A stretch of DNA of 48,389 nucleotides from Opitutaceae bacterium. GTDB lineage: Bacteria; Verrucomicrobiota; Verrucomicrobiia; Opitutales; Opitutaceae. Shown piece after piece: positions 25,480 to 32,312 of the stretch (the stretch's first letter is position 1; every line of letters starts with the position of its first letter). Position numbers and translations under genes: made by a program. Below the pieces are notes generated by a model. It saw only the letters and a program-made list of their open reading frames with translations. It did not search any database and was not told the origin of the DNA. The stretch covers positions 1 through 48,389 of the forward strand of contig JAHFTC010000020.1 of assembly GCA_023269585.1 (NCBI GenBank), read 5' to 3'.

Positions 25480-26989
25480 AGTGCACGGCGCAGGCGAGGC
25501 AGGGATCGAAGGAGCGGATCACGCGCGCGGCCTCGATCGGCGCCGCGGGGTCGGCGACCGGGGTGCCGACGAGCGACTGTTCGAGCGGGCCGGGCTGGTC
25601 GCGGTCGTCGCGGGGGGAGCAGTTCCACGTCGTGGGGACGACGCACTGGTAGTTGGCGATCTTGTGGTCCTTGATCTCGATCCAGTGGCCGAGGGCGCCG
25701 CGGGCGGCCTCGGTGAGGCCCATGCCGGAGGCGGTGGCGGGGATCTTGAAGTCGACGCTGGTGGGCTGGTCGGGCACGAGCTGGTCGAGCCACCGGGCGC
25801 AGCACTCGACGAGCAGTTTTGATTCGAGCGCGCGGGCGGCGTGGCGGCCGAGGACGGAGTCGAGCGCGGCGGCGGGGCGCCCGAGGGCCTTGAGCAGCCC
25901 GTCGATGGCGGACTTCACGGTGGTGTTGCGACCGTCATGATACGCGACGAGCAGGCGGGCGAGCGTGCCGACTTCCATCGGCTTGCCGGAGTAGCGTGGG
26001 GCCTTGAGCCAGGAGTAGGCGCCGGACTTGTGCGGATCGGCCACGGTTTCGCCCTCGGTGGGGCGCCGGCCGGAGGCGGATGAGTACCAGGAGTAGCGCA
26101 CATCCTCGGCGATCGCGGCGGCATCGACGCGCTGGAGTCTGCCCCCGATCAACGCGCCGGCGGGCAGGAAGGGCGAGCCGGTGTCGGTCTCGGGGAAGAC
26201 ATCGTAGGCGAGGAAGTTGCCGCAACTGCGCCCGAGGTCGAAGTAGGCGGGGAAGGCACCGGCGACGGCCACGACATCGGGCAGGTAAACCTGTTCAACG
26301 AAGATGCGGATACGCTCGAGCAGGGCGCGGGCGGCGGCGATCTGGATGGCGCTCACCTTTTCGGTGACGCCGCCGGGGATGAGAGTGGCGGCGTGGGGGA
26401 GTTTGCCGAGGAAGAGGGCGCCGAGCTTGTGGCCGTCGCGCCGCACCGCGATGGCCTCGAGGTAGTGGCGAAGGATGCCGAGGTTGAGCGCGGGGTCGCG
26501 GATGAGCTGCGCGGGAAACTGCGGGAGGAACGGCCCGCCGGCGCTCACGGTGTTGTTGGCCAGTTCGGATTTCGCCCAGTCGCGGAGGGCGACGAGCGCG
26601 GGGTCGTTGCCGGTGTAGGTCGTCACCTGCGCGACGTCGACGAAGTCCAGCCCCGACAGCAGGTAGAAATGGGTGATGTGCGAGGTGATGAAGTTGGCGG
26701 CCTGCGCGAGGTTGCGGAGGAGGCGGCCGTTGGGCGGCGGGGTGATGCCGTAGGCGGCGTCCTGCGCGAGGACGGACGCGATGCCGTGCTCGACGGGGCA
26801 GACGCCGCAGATGCGCTGCGTGACCTGCTGGGCGTCGAGCGGGTCGCGGCCGCGCAGGATCTGTTCGAAGCCGCGAAACATCTCGCCGACGACGTGGGCG
26901 CTGGTGACGCGACCGTTGTCGGTTTCGATTTTGACGCCGAGGTGGCCTTCGATGCGGGTGACGGGGCTGACGGAGATCGTCTCTTTCAT
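25478..26989 (-). CDS. [NiFe] hydrogenase large subunit lacking the C-terminal extension (second hydrogenase)
   Basis: 503 residues. ATG 26989 gives the standard MKETISVSPVTRIEGH start; the upstream open part is not coding-like. The Ni-binding motifs are intact: N-terminal RICGVCPVEHG (C61, C64) and C-terminal DPCLACAVH (C497, C500). The stop codon directly follows H503, so no cleavable peptide exists. Most [NiFe] large subunits carry about 15-30 residues there (the hyaB product in this window has 22); known exceptions include H2-sensing HoxC/HupV and CO-linked CooH. It is 66 nt upstream of its small subunit and 278 nt downstream of hypF. I infer a sensory or otherwise non-respiratory periplasmic hydrogenase. 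Confidence 0.95.
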   Translation of the reverse strand: MKETISVSPVTRIEGHLGVKIETDNGRVTSAHVVGEMFRGFEQILRGRDPLDAQQVTQRICGVCPVEHGIASVLAQDAAYGITPPPNGRLLRNLAQAANFITSHITHFYLLSGLDFVDVAQVTTYTGNDPALVALRDWAKSELANNTVSAGGPFLPQFPAQLIRDPALNLGILRHYLEAIAVRRDGHKLGALFLGKLPHAATLIPGGVTEKVSAIQIAAARALLERIRIFVEQVYLPDVVAVAGAFPAYFDLGRSCGNFLAYDVFPETDTGSPFLPAGALIGGRLQRVDAAAIAEDVRYSWYSSASGRRPTEGETVADPHKSGAYSWLKAPRYSGKPMEVGTLARLLVAYHDGRNTTVKSAIDGLLKALGRPAAALDSVLGRHAARALESKLLVECCARWLDQLVPDQPTSVDFKIPATASGMGLTEAARGALGHWIEIKDHKIANYQCVVPTTWNCSPRDDRDQPGPLEQSLVGTPVADPAAPIEAARVIRSFDPCLACAVH

Positions 26990-27267
26990 GCGGGTCCGAG
27001 GGGCTGAGCGGAAAAGAACGGAGACGGAGCCGTCGCCTCGCAGTTGAGGCATGTGGTCCCATCCGCCGGACCGCCGAGGGAAGGAGGCGGGCCTCGGGAC
27101 CCGATGGCCCCGAGGCCCGATTATCGGCCCGGAGCGCCGGGGGTTGAGGGGAAAGGCTGGGGGCGGGGGCGCGCTATCAGCAGTTCGGCGACACCACTGC
27201 CTTCATCGATGGCGTGCGGCTCGGACGGGAGACAGTGAAGGGTAAGGGCGAACGCAGGCCCGACCGA
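26990..27267. other. Intergenic region between hypF and the second hydrogenase
   Basis: 278 bp without a gene. It contains a perfect 11-bp-arm inverted repeat (27088-27119) between hypF and the large-subunit gene. A promoter for the hydrogenase-MCP operon would have to lie between this hairpin and 26990, but no confident -10/-35 or -24/-12 boxes were found by eye. Confidence 0.5.
27088..27119 (-). repeat. Hairpin downstream of hypF
   Basis: CGGGCCTCGGG (27088-27098) and CCCGAGGCCCG (27109-27119) pair perfectly around a 10-nt loop. On the minus strand it is followed by a C/T-rich stretch (CCTCCTTCCCTC) rather than a true U-tract, so it may slow or partly end hypF transcription before the second hydrogenase operon. 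Confidence 0.6.
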
Positions 27268-29637
27268 TCAGACGGTGGTGATGCCGAGGCGGACGGCGAG
27301 GGCCTGGCCGGCGGCGAGGTTGCCGTCGTTGGGGGGGAGGTCGCGGTGGCGGAGCACGGCGAAGCCTCCGTTGGCGAGGTGCAGTTGCGCGGCGGTGAGC
27401 AGGAGACGGTTTTGGAAACAGCCGCCGGTCAGGGCGACGGCGCCGAGGCCGATCTGCTGCGCGACGGCGGCGATGGCCGCGGCGAGACCGCGGTGGAACT
27501 GCGCGGCGAGCGTGGCGGCATCGTGCGTGGCGCGGCGCTCGAGCAGCGCGGCGAGCGCGGGGCGCCAGTCGAGTTCGAGGCGCGTGTGGCCGTCGGCGAG
27601 GTGGACGGTGGAGACGGCGAAGGGAAGTGCGGAGGTATCCGTGGCGGCGCGGTCGGCGGCGAATTCGAGCTGCATCGCGGCCTGGCCTTCGAAGGAGTTG
27701 CGGCGGGCGAGCCCGAGCAGCGCGGCGACGCCGTCGAAGAGCCGGCCGGCGCTGGTCGTCACCGGAGAATGGCTGCGGTGGGTGAGCAGAGTGAGGAGTG
27801 TTTCGGTCTCGCCGGGGGTGAACCCGAGCGCGGCGGCTTCGCGGGGTGTGGCTTCGGAGTCGGCGCCGTGAAGTTCGTGGAGCAGGCCAAGTGCGCTGCG
27901 ACGGGGGTCGCGCACGGCGGCGTCGCCGCCGGGCAGGCGGAAGGGGCGCAGCGTGGCGACGCGGCGGGCGCAGCGGGCGGCGGTGTCGACGGCGATGAAT
28001 TCGCCGCCCCAGATGGTGCCGTCGCCGCCGTAGCCGGTGCCGTCCCAGGAGACGCCCAGGACCTGGGCGGGCGCGGCGGGATTTTCCAGGAGGCAGGCGA
28101 GAAGGTGGGCGAGGTGGTGTTGAACAGTGGTGACAGGCAGGCCGGCGGCGCGGGCGTACCGGGTGGAGTCGTAGTCGGGATGGGCGTCGCAGGCGATGCG
28201 GCCGGGATGCACGCGCAGGAGAGAGACAAGCCATTCGATCTGGCGCTGGAAGGCCTGCTGTGACGCGAGCGTGGCGAGATCGCCGATGTGCGGTCCGAGA
28301 ATCACCGAGGACCCGTGGGCGAGCGCGACGGTGTTCTTCATGTGGCCGCCGACACAGAGAAGCGGTTCGCCCTCGGCGGCGGCGGCAGGGAGCGGGAAGG
28401 TGGTGGGCGCGAAGCCGCGGGCGCGGCGGAGGACGATGGGCGGACCGTCCGTCGCGGGCCGGAGCACGGAATCGTCGACCGGGTGGGCGATGGGGCGGTC
28501 GTGGACGAGGAAAAGATCGGCAATACCGTGGAGACGGGCGAGGGCCTCGGCGTTATCGATACAGAGCGGCTCTTCGGCGAGGTTGGCGCTGGTGGCGACG
28601 ACCGGGCGGGCGACGCGGGCGAGCAGCAGCACGTGCAACGGCGAGTAGGGCAGGAGGGCGCCGAGCCAGGGATTGCCGGGGGCGATCGAGGGCGCGAGGG
28701 GAGCCTCGGGCCGGCGGCGAACGAGCACGATGGGTGCGGCAGGGCTCGTGAGCAGGGCCTCTTCGGTGGGCGATACTGCGGCGTGGCGGCGGAGCTCGGA
28801 GAGATCGGGAAACATCACCGCGAGCGGTTTCTCGGCGCGGTGCTTGCGTCGCCGGAGTTCGGCAACGGCGCCGTCGTTGGTGGCGTCGACCATGAGGTGG
28901 AAACCGCCGATGCCCTTCACGGCGACGATCCGGCCGGCCAGGAGTGCGGCCGCGGCGTCGTCGAGCGCGGCGGTTTGGTGTAGCCGGCCGCGGTGAGGCC
29001 GGCGGCCGGGGTCACCGCCCCCGGCTACAGCACCGTCCCCGGCTACAGCATCCAGCAGCTCGACGTGCGGGCCGCAAGTGGGGCAGGCGTTGGGCTGGGC
29101 GTGGTAGCGGCGGTCGGCGGGATCATGGTACTCGCGTCCACATTCCGGGCACAGCGCGAAGGAGCGCATCGTGGTGTGCGGCCGGTCGTAGGGCAACTCG
29201 AGGAGGATGGAGTAGCGCGGGCCGCAGTTGGTGCAGTTGATGAACGGATAGCCGTGGCGCCGGTTGGCCGGGTCAAGGAGCTCGCGGCGGCAGTCGGCGC
29301 AGAGCGCAAGGTCGGGCGTGGCGGCGGTCGTGGTGGGACCATCCCCGGTCGGGCTGGCGAGGATCGCGAAGGCGTCGCCGACCGGCGGAAGACCGGGGTG
29401 GTCGCCGACCACGTGTGTCGAGACAGCGGCGACACGGGCCGCCGGCGGCGCCTCGTGTTGGAGCGCATGGGCGAAGGCCGCGAGAGCGTCGGCGCCGGCG
29501 ACGGCGCGGATCTCGACACCGTGGAGGTCGTTGCGCACCCAGCCGCGGATGCCCAGCCGCGCGGCGAGGCGCGCGGCGAAGGGGCGGAAGCCGACACCTT
29601 GGACGGTGCCGGTGATCGTGATCAGGTGCTCGGGCAC
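27268..29637 (-). CDS. hypF: Carbamoyltransferase HypF (hydrogenase maturation)
   Basis: 789 residues. Acylphosphatase domain (VQGVGFRPF near 12-20), two zinc-finger pairs (C113/C116 with C135/C138; C163/C166 with C185/C188), YrdC-like domain (from about 225; GRIVAVKGIGGFHLMVDA), and a C-terminal Kae1-like carbamoyltransferase domain with HHLAHLLAC and SWDGTGYGGDG. It makes thiocarbamate on HypE, the precursor of the CN ligands of the Fe site. Residues about 198-221, between the last zinc finger and the YrdC domain, are an unusual Gly/Arg/His-rich insertion encoded by a palindromic repeat (see 28980-29048). It is third in the hypA-hypB-hypF order, with a 139-bp repeat-bearing gap after hypB. 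Confidence 0.97.
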   Translation of the reverse strand: MPEHLITITGTVQGVGFRPFAARLAARLGIRGWVRNDLHGVEIRAVAGADALAAFAHALQHEAPPAARVAAVSTHVVGDHPGLPPVGDAFAILASPTGDGPTTTAATPDLALCADCRRELLDPANRRHGYPFINCTNCGPRYSILLELPYDRPHTTMRSFALCPECGREYHDPADRRYHAQPNACPTCGPHVELLDAVAGDGAVAGGGDPGRRPHRGRLHQTAALDDAAAALLAGRIVAVKGIGGFHLMVDATNDGAVAELRRRKHRAEKPLAVMFPDLSELRRHAAVSPTEEALLTSPAAPIVLVRRRPEAPLAPSIAPGNPWLGALLPYSPLHVLLLARVARPVVATSANLAEEPLCIDNAEALARLHGIADLFLVHDRPIAHPVDDSVLRPATDGPPIVLRRARGFAPTTFPLPAAAAEGEPLLCVGGHMKNTVALAHGSSVILGPHIGDLATLASQQAFQRQIEWLVSLLRVHPGRIACDAHPDYDSTRYARAAGLPVTTVQHHLAHLLACLLENPAAPAQVLGVSWDGTGYGGDGTIWGGEFIAVDTAARCARRVATLRPFRLPGGDAAVRDPRRSALGLLHELHGADSEATPREAAALGFTPGETETLLTLLTHRSHSPVTTSAGRLFDGVAALLGLARRNSFEGQAAMQLEFAADRAATDTSALPFAVSTVHLADGHTRLELDWRPALAALLERRATHDAATLAAQFHRGLAAAIAAVAQQIGLGAVALTGGCFQNRLLLTAAQLHLANGGFAVLRHRDLPPNDGNLAAGQALAVRLGITTV
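28980..29048. repeat. Palindromic repeat with 18-bp tandem duplication, inserted in frame in hypF
   Basis: Nested inverted repeats GTAGCCGG (28980-28987) / CCGGCTAC (29021-29028) and GCGGTGA / TCACCGC inside them, followed by a second copy of CACCG(C/T)CCCCGGCTACAG (29013-29030 and 29031-29048). It encodes about 24 extra residues at the domain junction of HypF. Confidence 0.8.
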
Positions 29638-29677
29638 GGGGTGGGGGGTGCGGCGGTCGGTATGTTCATCGCAGCAA

Positions 29678-29767
29678 GTAGGGCCGGTCTCCGACCGGCC
29701 TTGCAGGTTTGCGCAAACGGTTTGGCGAGAGCAGTGCCGGAGGTGTCCAGTCGGAGACTTGACCTAC
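29678..29767. repeat. Inverted pair of REP-like hairpins between hypB and hypF
   Basis: Element 1 (29678-29700) is GTAG then GGCCGGTC-TCC-GACCGGCC. Element 2 (29745-29767) is a degenerate reverse-complement copy (GTCCAGTCGGAGACTTGACC, then TAC; 17 of 23 matches by eye). Between them is a perfect 12-bp palindrome GTTTGCGCAAAC (29707-29718). Similar elements are at 34842, 34974 and 36211. Confidence 0.75.
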
Positions 29768-29776
29768 GGGGTGAGT

Positions 29777-30538
29777 TCAGAGCAGCGCTCTGAGGTAATC
29801 GAGCCAGGCGTCGAGGCCTTCGCCAGTCTTGGCGGAGAGTTCGAATACGGTCGCCTGTGGGGCGGCGCGGCGGATGGCATCGCGGGCGAGGGTGCGGTCG
29901 AAGCCCATGGCGTCCGCGACGTCGATCTTGGTGAGCACGACAGCGTGAGCGCTGCTGAACATCGGCGGGTATTTGAGCGGCTTGTCCTCGCCCTCGGTGC
30001 AGGAGACGAGGGTGATGCGGCGGTTCTCGCCGAGGTCGAACGAGGCGGGGCACACGAGGTTGCCGACGTTTTCGATGAAGAGCAGTTGGGTGCCGTCGAG
30101 CGGGAGCGCGGCGGTGGCGCGCGCGATCATCGCGGCGTCGAGGTGGCAGCAGCCGCCGGTGGTGATCTGCGCGACGGGCACGCCGGGGCGGCGGAGGCGG
30201 CGGGCGTCGTTGGCGGTCTCGAGGTCGCCGACGAGCACGGCGCACCGGAGGGCGGGCGCGAGGGCGTCGAGCGTGCGGCCGAGAAGCGTGGTTTTGCCGG
30301 CGCCGGGGGAGGAGACGAAGTTGAGCGCGCGCAGGCCGCGGGCGGCGAAGTCGGCGCGGTTGGCGGCGGCGCGGCGGTCGTTCTCGTCGAGCAGGCGCGT
30401 CTCGAGCGTTATCGTACGCGTGCCGGGGAGCGCATCGCCGGGGGGCGTGGGCAACGTGTCGGACGGATCGCGGACGTCGACGATGACGACGTCGTCGGCG
30501 GGCGTGGGTGAAGAGTGGGGCTGAGGCGTTGGGGTCAT
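29777..30538 (-). CDS. hypB: Hydrogenase nickel-incorporation GTPase HypB
   Basis: 253 residues. ATG 30538. P-loop SSPGAGKTTLLGRTLDAL, switch region ITTGGCCHLDAAMI with the metal-binding Cys-His pair, ENVGNLVCP, and the guanine-specificity motif LTKIDVADAMG. The N-terminal CxxGC high-affinity Ni motif and the His-rich stretch of some HypB proteins are absent; instead there is a Pro/Asp-rich leader. It delivers Ni to the large-subunit precursor together with HypA, which is encoded 62 bp upstream. The only GTPase of this type in the window, so it presumably serves both hydrogenases. Confidence 0.96.
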   Translation of the reverse strand: MTPTPQPHSSPTPADDVVIVDVRDPSDTLPTPPGDALPGTRTITLETRLLDENDRRAAANRADFAARGLRALNFVSSPGAGKTTLLGRTLDALAPALRCAVLVGDLETANDARRLRRPGVPVAQITTGGCCHLDAAMIARATAALPLDGTQLLFIENVGNLVCPASFDLGENRRITLVSCTEGEDKPLKYPPMFSSAHAVVLTKIDVADAMGFDRTLARDAIRRAAPQATVFELSAKTGEGLDAWLDYLRALL

Positions 30539-30540
30539 GA

Positions 30541-30566
30541 AATTGCGGAGTGCGGATTGCGGATTG
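30541..30566. repeat. ATTGCGG-type short repeat run
   Basis: Between hypA and hypB: ATTGCGGAGTGCGGATTGCG then GATTG, three imperfect 7-8 nt units. Same style as 25428-25452. Confidence 0.6.
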
Positions 30567-30600
30567 GCCGGACGAACTACCCGGACGTGATCGGCGCGTC

Positions 30601-30945
30601 TCAGGCGCAGTCGATGCAGACGAGATAGAGTTCGCGGCCGGAGCGGAGCTCGGCGCCGAACGCGCGGCAGCGCGGGCACTCGAAGAGCGTGTCGGAGGCG
30701 GGCGCGAAGTCGTGGCCGCAGTCGCGGCAACGGGCGAGGGCGGGCACGAGCTCGATCTCCAGTTGGGCCCTCGCGGCGGGACTGGCGGGCAGGAGGGCGT
30801 CGAAGGCGAAACGCAGGGCGTCGGTCTCGACCCCGGACAAGGCCCCGACGCGCAGCACGATGCGGGAAACTTGGCCAGCGCCGGCGCGCTCCGCTTCGCG
30901 GAGCACCTGTTGCAGGGCGGACTGCGCGATCGCCAGTTCGTGCAT
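30601..30945 (-). CDS. hypA: Hydrogenase nickel-incorporation protein HypA
   Basis: 114 residues. Starts MHELAIAQSALQQVL with the Ni-ligating His2-Glu3, then a zinc domain with C73xxC76 and C90xxC93. The usual acidic C-terminal ending is replaced by GRELYLVCIDCA, adding another CxxC pair (C110, C113) at the very end, which is unusual for HypA. It is the first gene of the hypA-hypB-hypF arm, divergent from hyaA across a 200-bp shared upstream region. Confidence 0.95.
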   Translation of the reverse strand: MHELAIAQSALQQVLREAERAGAGQVSRIVLRVGALSGVETDALRFAFDALLPASPAARAQLEIELVPALARCRDCGHDFAPASDTLFECPRCRAFGAELRSGRELYLVCIDCA

Positions 30946-31145
30946 GTGCGGATACGGTGCGGGCGGGCCGGCCCGTTGTCGAGCCGCGGGAGCGAATCGC
31001 CGGGATCTTCGGTGGAGCGGGGTGGCGCGTTCTTCCGCCGTTCGACAATTCCGGGACGCCGCACAACGTACCGCCCAGCGACTCCAACGTTCGTCGTGAA
31101 CCGGCCCATCGCGGCGGACCTAGCCCGGGCCCAAGCAGCTGTTCT
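30946..31145. promoter_or_regulatory. Divergent hypA/hyaA upstream region
   Basis: 200 bp between divergently transcribed maturation and structural hydrogenase genes must contain promoters for both arms. I see no certain sigma-54 (-24/-12) site and no clear operator; coding frames here are low-complexity. A regulatory role is inferred from position only. Confidence 0.4.
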
Positions 31146-32306
31146 ATGAATATTCTGCCTCCTCCGACCCAGACCGGAGGTCCCACGCTCTGGGAAGAAA
31201 TGCGTGCGCGCGGCGTGAGCCGGCGTGATTTCCTGAAGTTCTGCACCTGGATGGGCGCGCTGCTCGGACTTGAGAGCTCCGGGGTGGCGGCGGTGGTGAA
31301 CGCGCTCGAGACGAAGCGCCGCCTGCCGATCGTCTGGCTCCACGGGCAGGAGTGCACCTGCTGCAGCGAGTCGTTCCTCCGCTCGTCGCATCCGATTGTT
31401 GCGGACATCCTGCTCGACAAGGTCTCGCTCGACTATTCGGAGACGTTGCAGGCCGCCGCGGGCCACCAGGCCGAGGAGTGCAAGGCGAAGACCATGCGCG
31501 AGAATCCCGGCAACTACCTGCTGATGATCGAGGGCTCGGTGCCGCTTGGCGCCGATGGCGTCTACTGCTGTGTGGGCGGCCGATCGATGCACGACATCGT
31601 GACCGAGGCCGCCGCGGGTGCGAAGGCGGTGATCGCGTGGGGCAACTGCGCCAGCGCCGGTTGCGTGCAGGCCGCGCGGCCCAACCCCACCGAGGCCGTG
31701 CCGATCCGCCAGGTGATCGCCGGCAAGCCGGTCATCAATGTCCAGGGCTGCCCGCCGATCGCCGAGGTCATGGCCGGAGTGGTCGTGCACCTGCTGGTGT
31801 TCGACCGCATCCCGCAGCTCGACGCCCTCGGCCGGCCGATGGCGTTCTACTCGCGGCGCGTCCACGACACCTGCTACCGCCGGCCGTACTACGACGCCGG
31901 GCTGTTCGTCGAAACCTTCGACGACGAGAACGCGCGGCGCGGCTACTGCCTCTACAAGATGGGCTGCAAGGGCCCGACCACCTACAACGCCTGCGGCGTG
32001 ATGCGCTGGAACAACGGCGTGAGCTACCCGATCCAGTCGGGTCACCCGTGTATCGGTTGCTCGGAGGCAGGCTTCTGGGATGCGAGTCCGTTCTACGGGC
32101 GGCTCGCGAGCTTCCCCGGTTTCGGCATCGAGATGACGGCCGACAAGATCGGCCTCGCGGTCGGCGCGGCGGCGGTCGCCGGCGCCGCGGCGCATGCGGT
32201 GATGACCAACATCCGCAAACACGACGAGATCGGGCCGCATCCGGGCGAAAAGCCCGACGACTCCGATCCGCCCGCCTCCAACAACCCAACCTCCGACCAA
32301 GCCTGA
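31146..32306 (+). CDS. hyaA: O2-tolerant-type [NiFe] uptake hydrogenase small subunit HyaA
   Basis: 386 residues. ATG 31146. Tat signal SRRDFLKF (25-32). Proximal-cluster region has ECTCC (C70, C72, C73) and NCASAGC (C168, C173) plus C202, i.e. the six-Cys pattern of [4Fe-3S] O2-tolerant group 1d enzymes. Distal ligands are H240, C243, C268, C274; medial are C283, C302, C305 (Pro at the fourth position, [3Fe-4S]). A C-terminal membrane anchor (about 335-355) and a Pro/Asp-rich tail follow. It lies 6 nt upstream of hyaB. Together with HyaB and the cytochrome b it oxidises H2 in the periplasm and feeds electrons to quinones. Confidence 0.97.
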   Translation: MNILPPPTQTGGPTLWEEMRARGVSRRDFLKFCTWMGALLGLESSGVAAVVNALETKRRLPIVWLHGQECTCCSESFLRSSHPIVADILLDKVSLDYSETLQAAAGHQAEECKAKTMRENPGNYLLMIEGSVPLGADGVYCCVGGRSMHDIVTEAAAGAKAVIAWGNCASAGCVQAARPNPTEAVPIRQVIAGKPVINVQGCPPIAEVMAGVVVHLLVFDRIPQLDALGRPMAFYSRRVHDTCYRRPYYDAGLFVETFDDENARRGYCLYKMGCKGPTTYNACGVMRWNNGVSYPIQSGHPCIGCSEAGFWDASPFYGRLASFPGFGIEMTADKIGLAVGAAAVAGAAAHAVMTNIRKHDEIGPHPGEKPDDSDPPASNNPTSDQA

Positions 32307-32312
32307 CCCGCC

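Noticed and set aside
31020-31060. Possible sigma-54 promoter (TGGCGCGTTCTTCCG) before hyaA
   Set aside because: The GG-N10-GC spacing fails: CG, not GC, stands at the -12 position.
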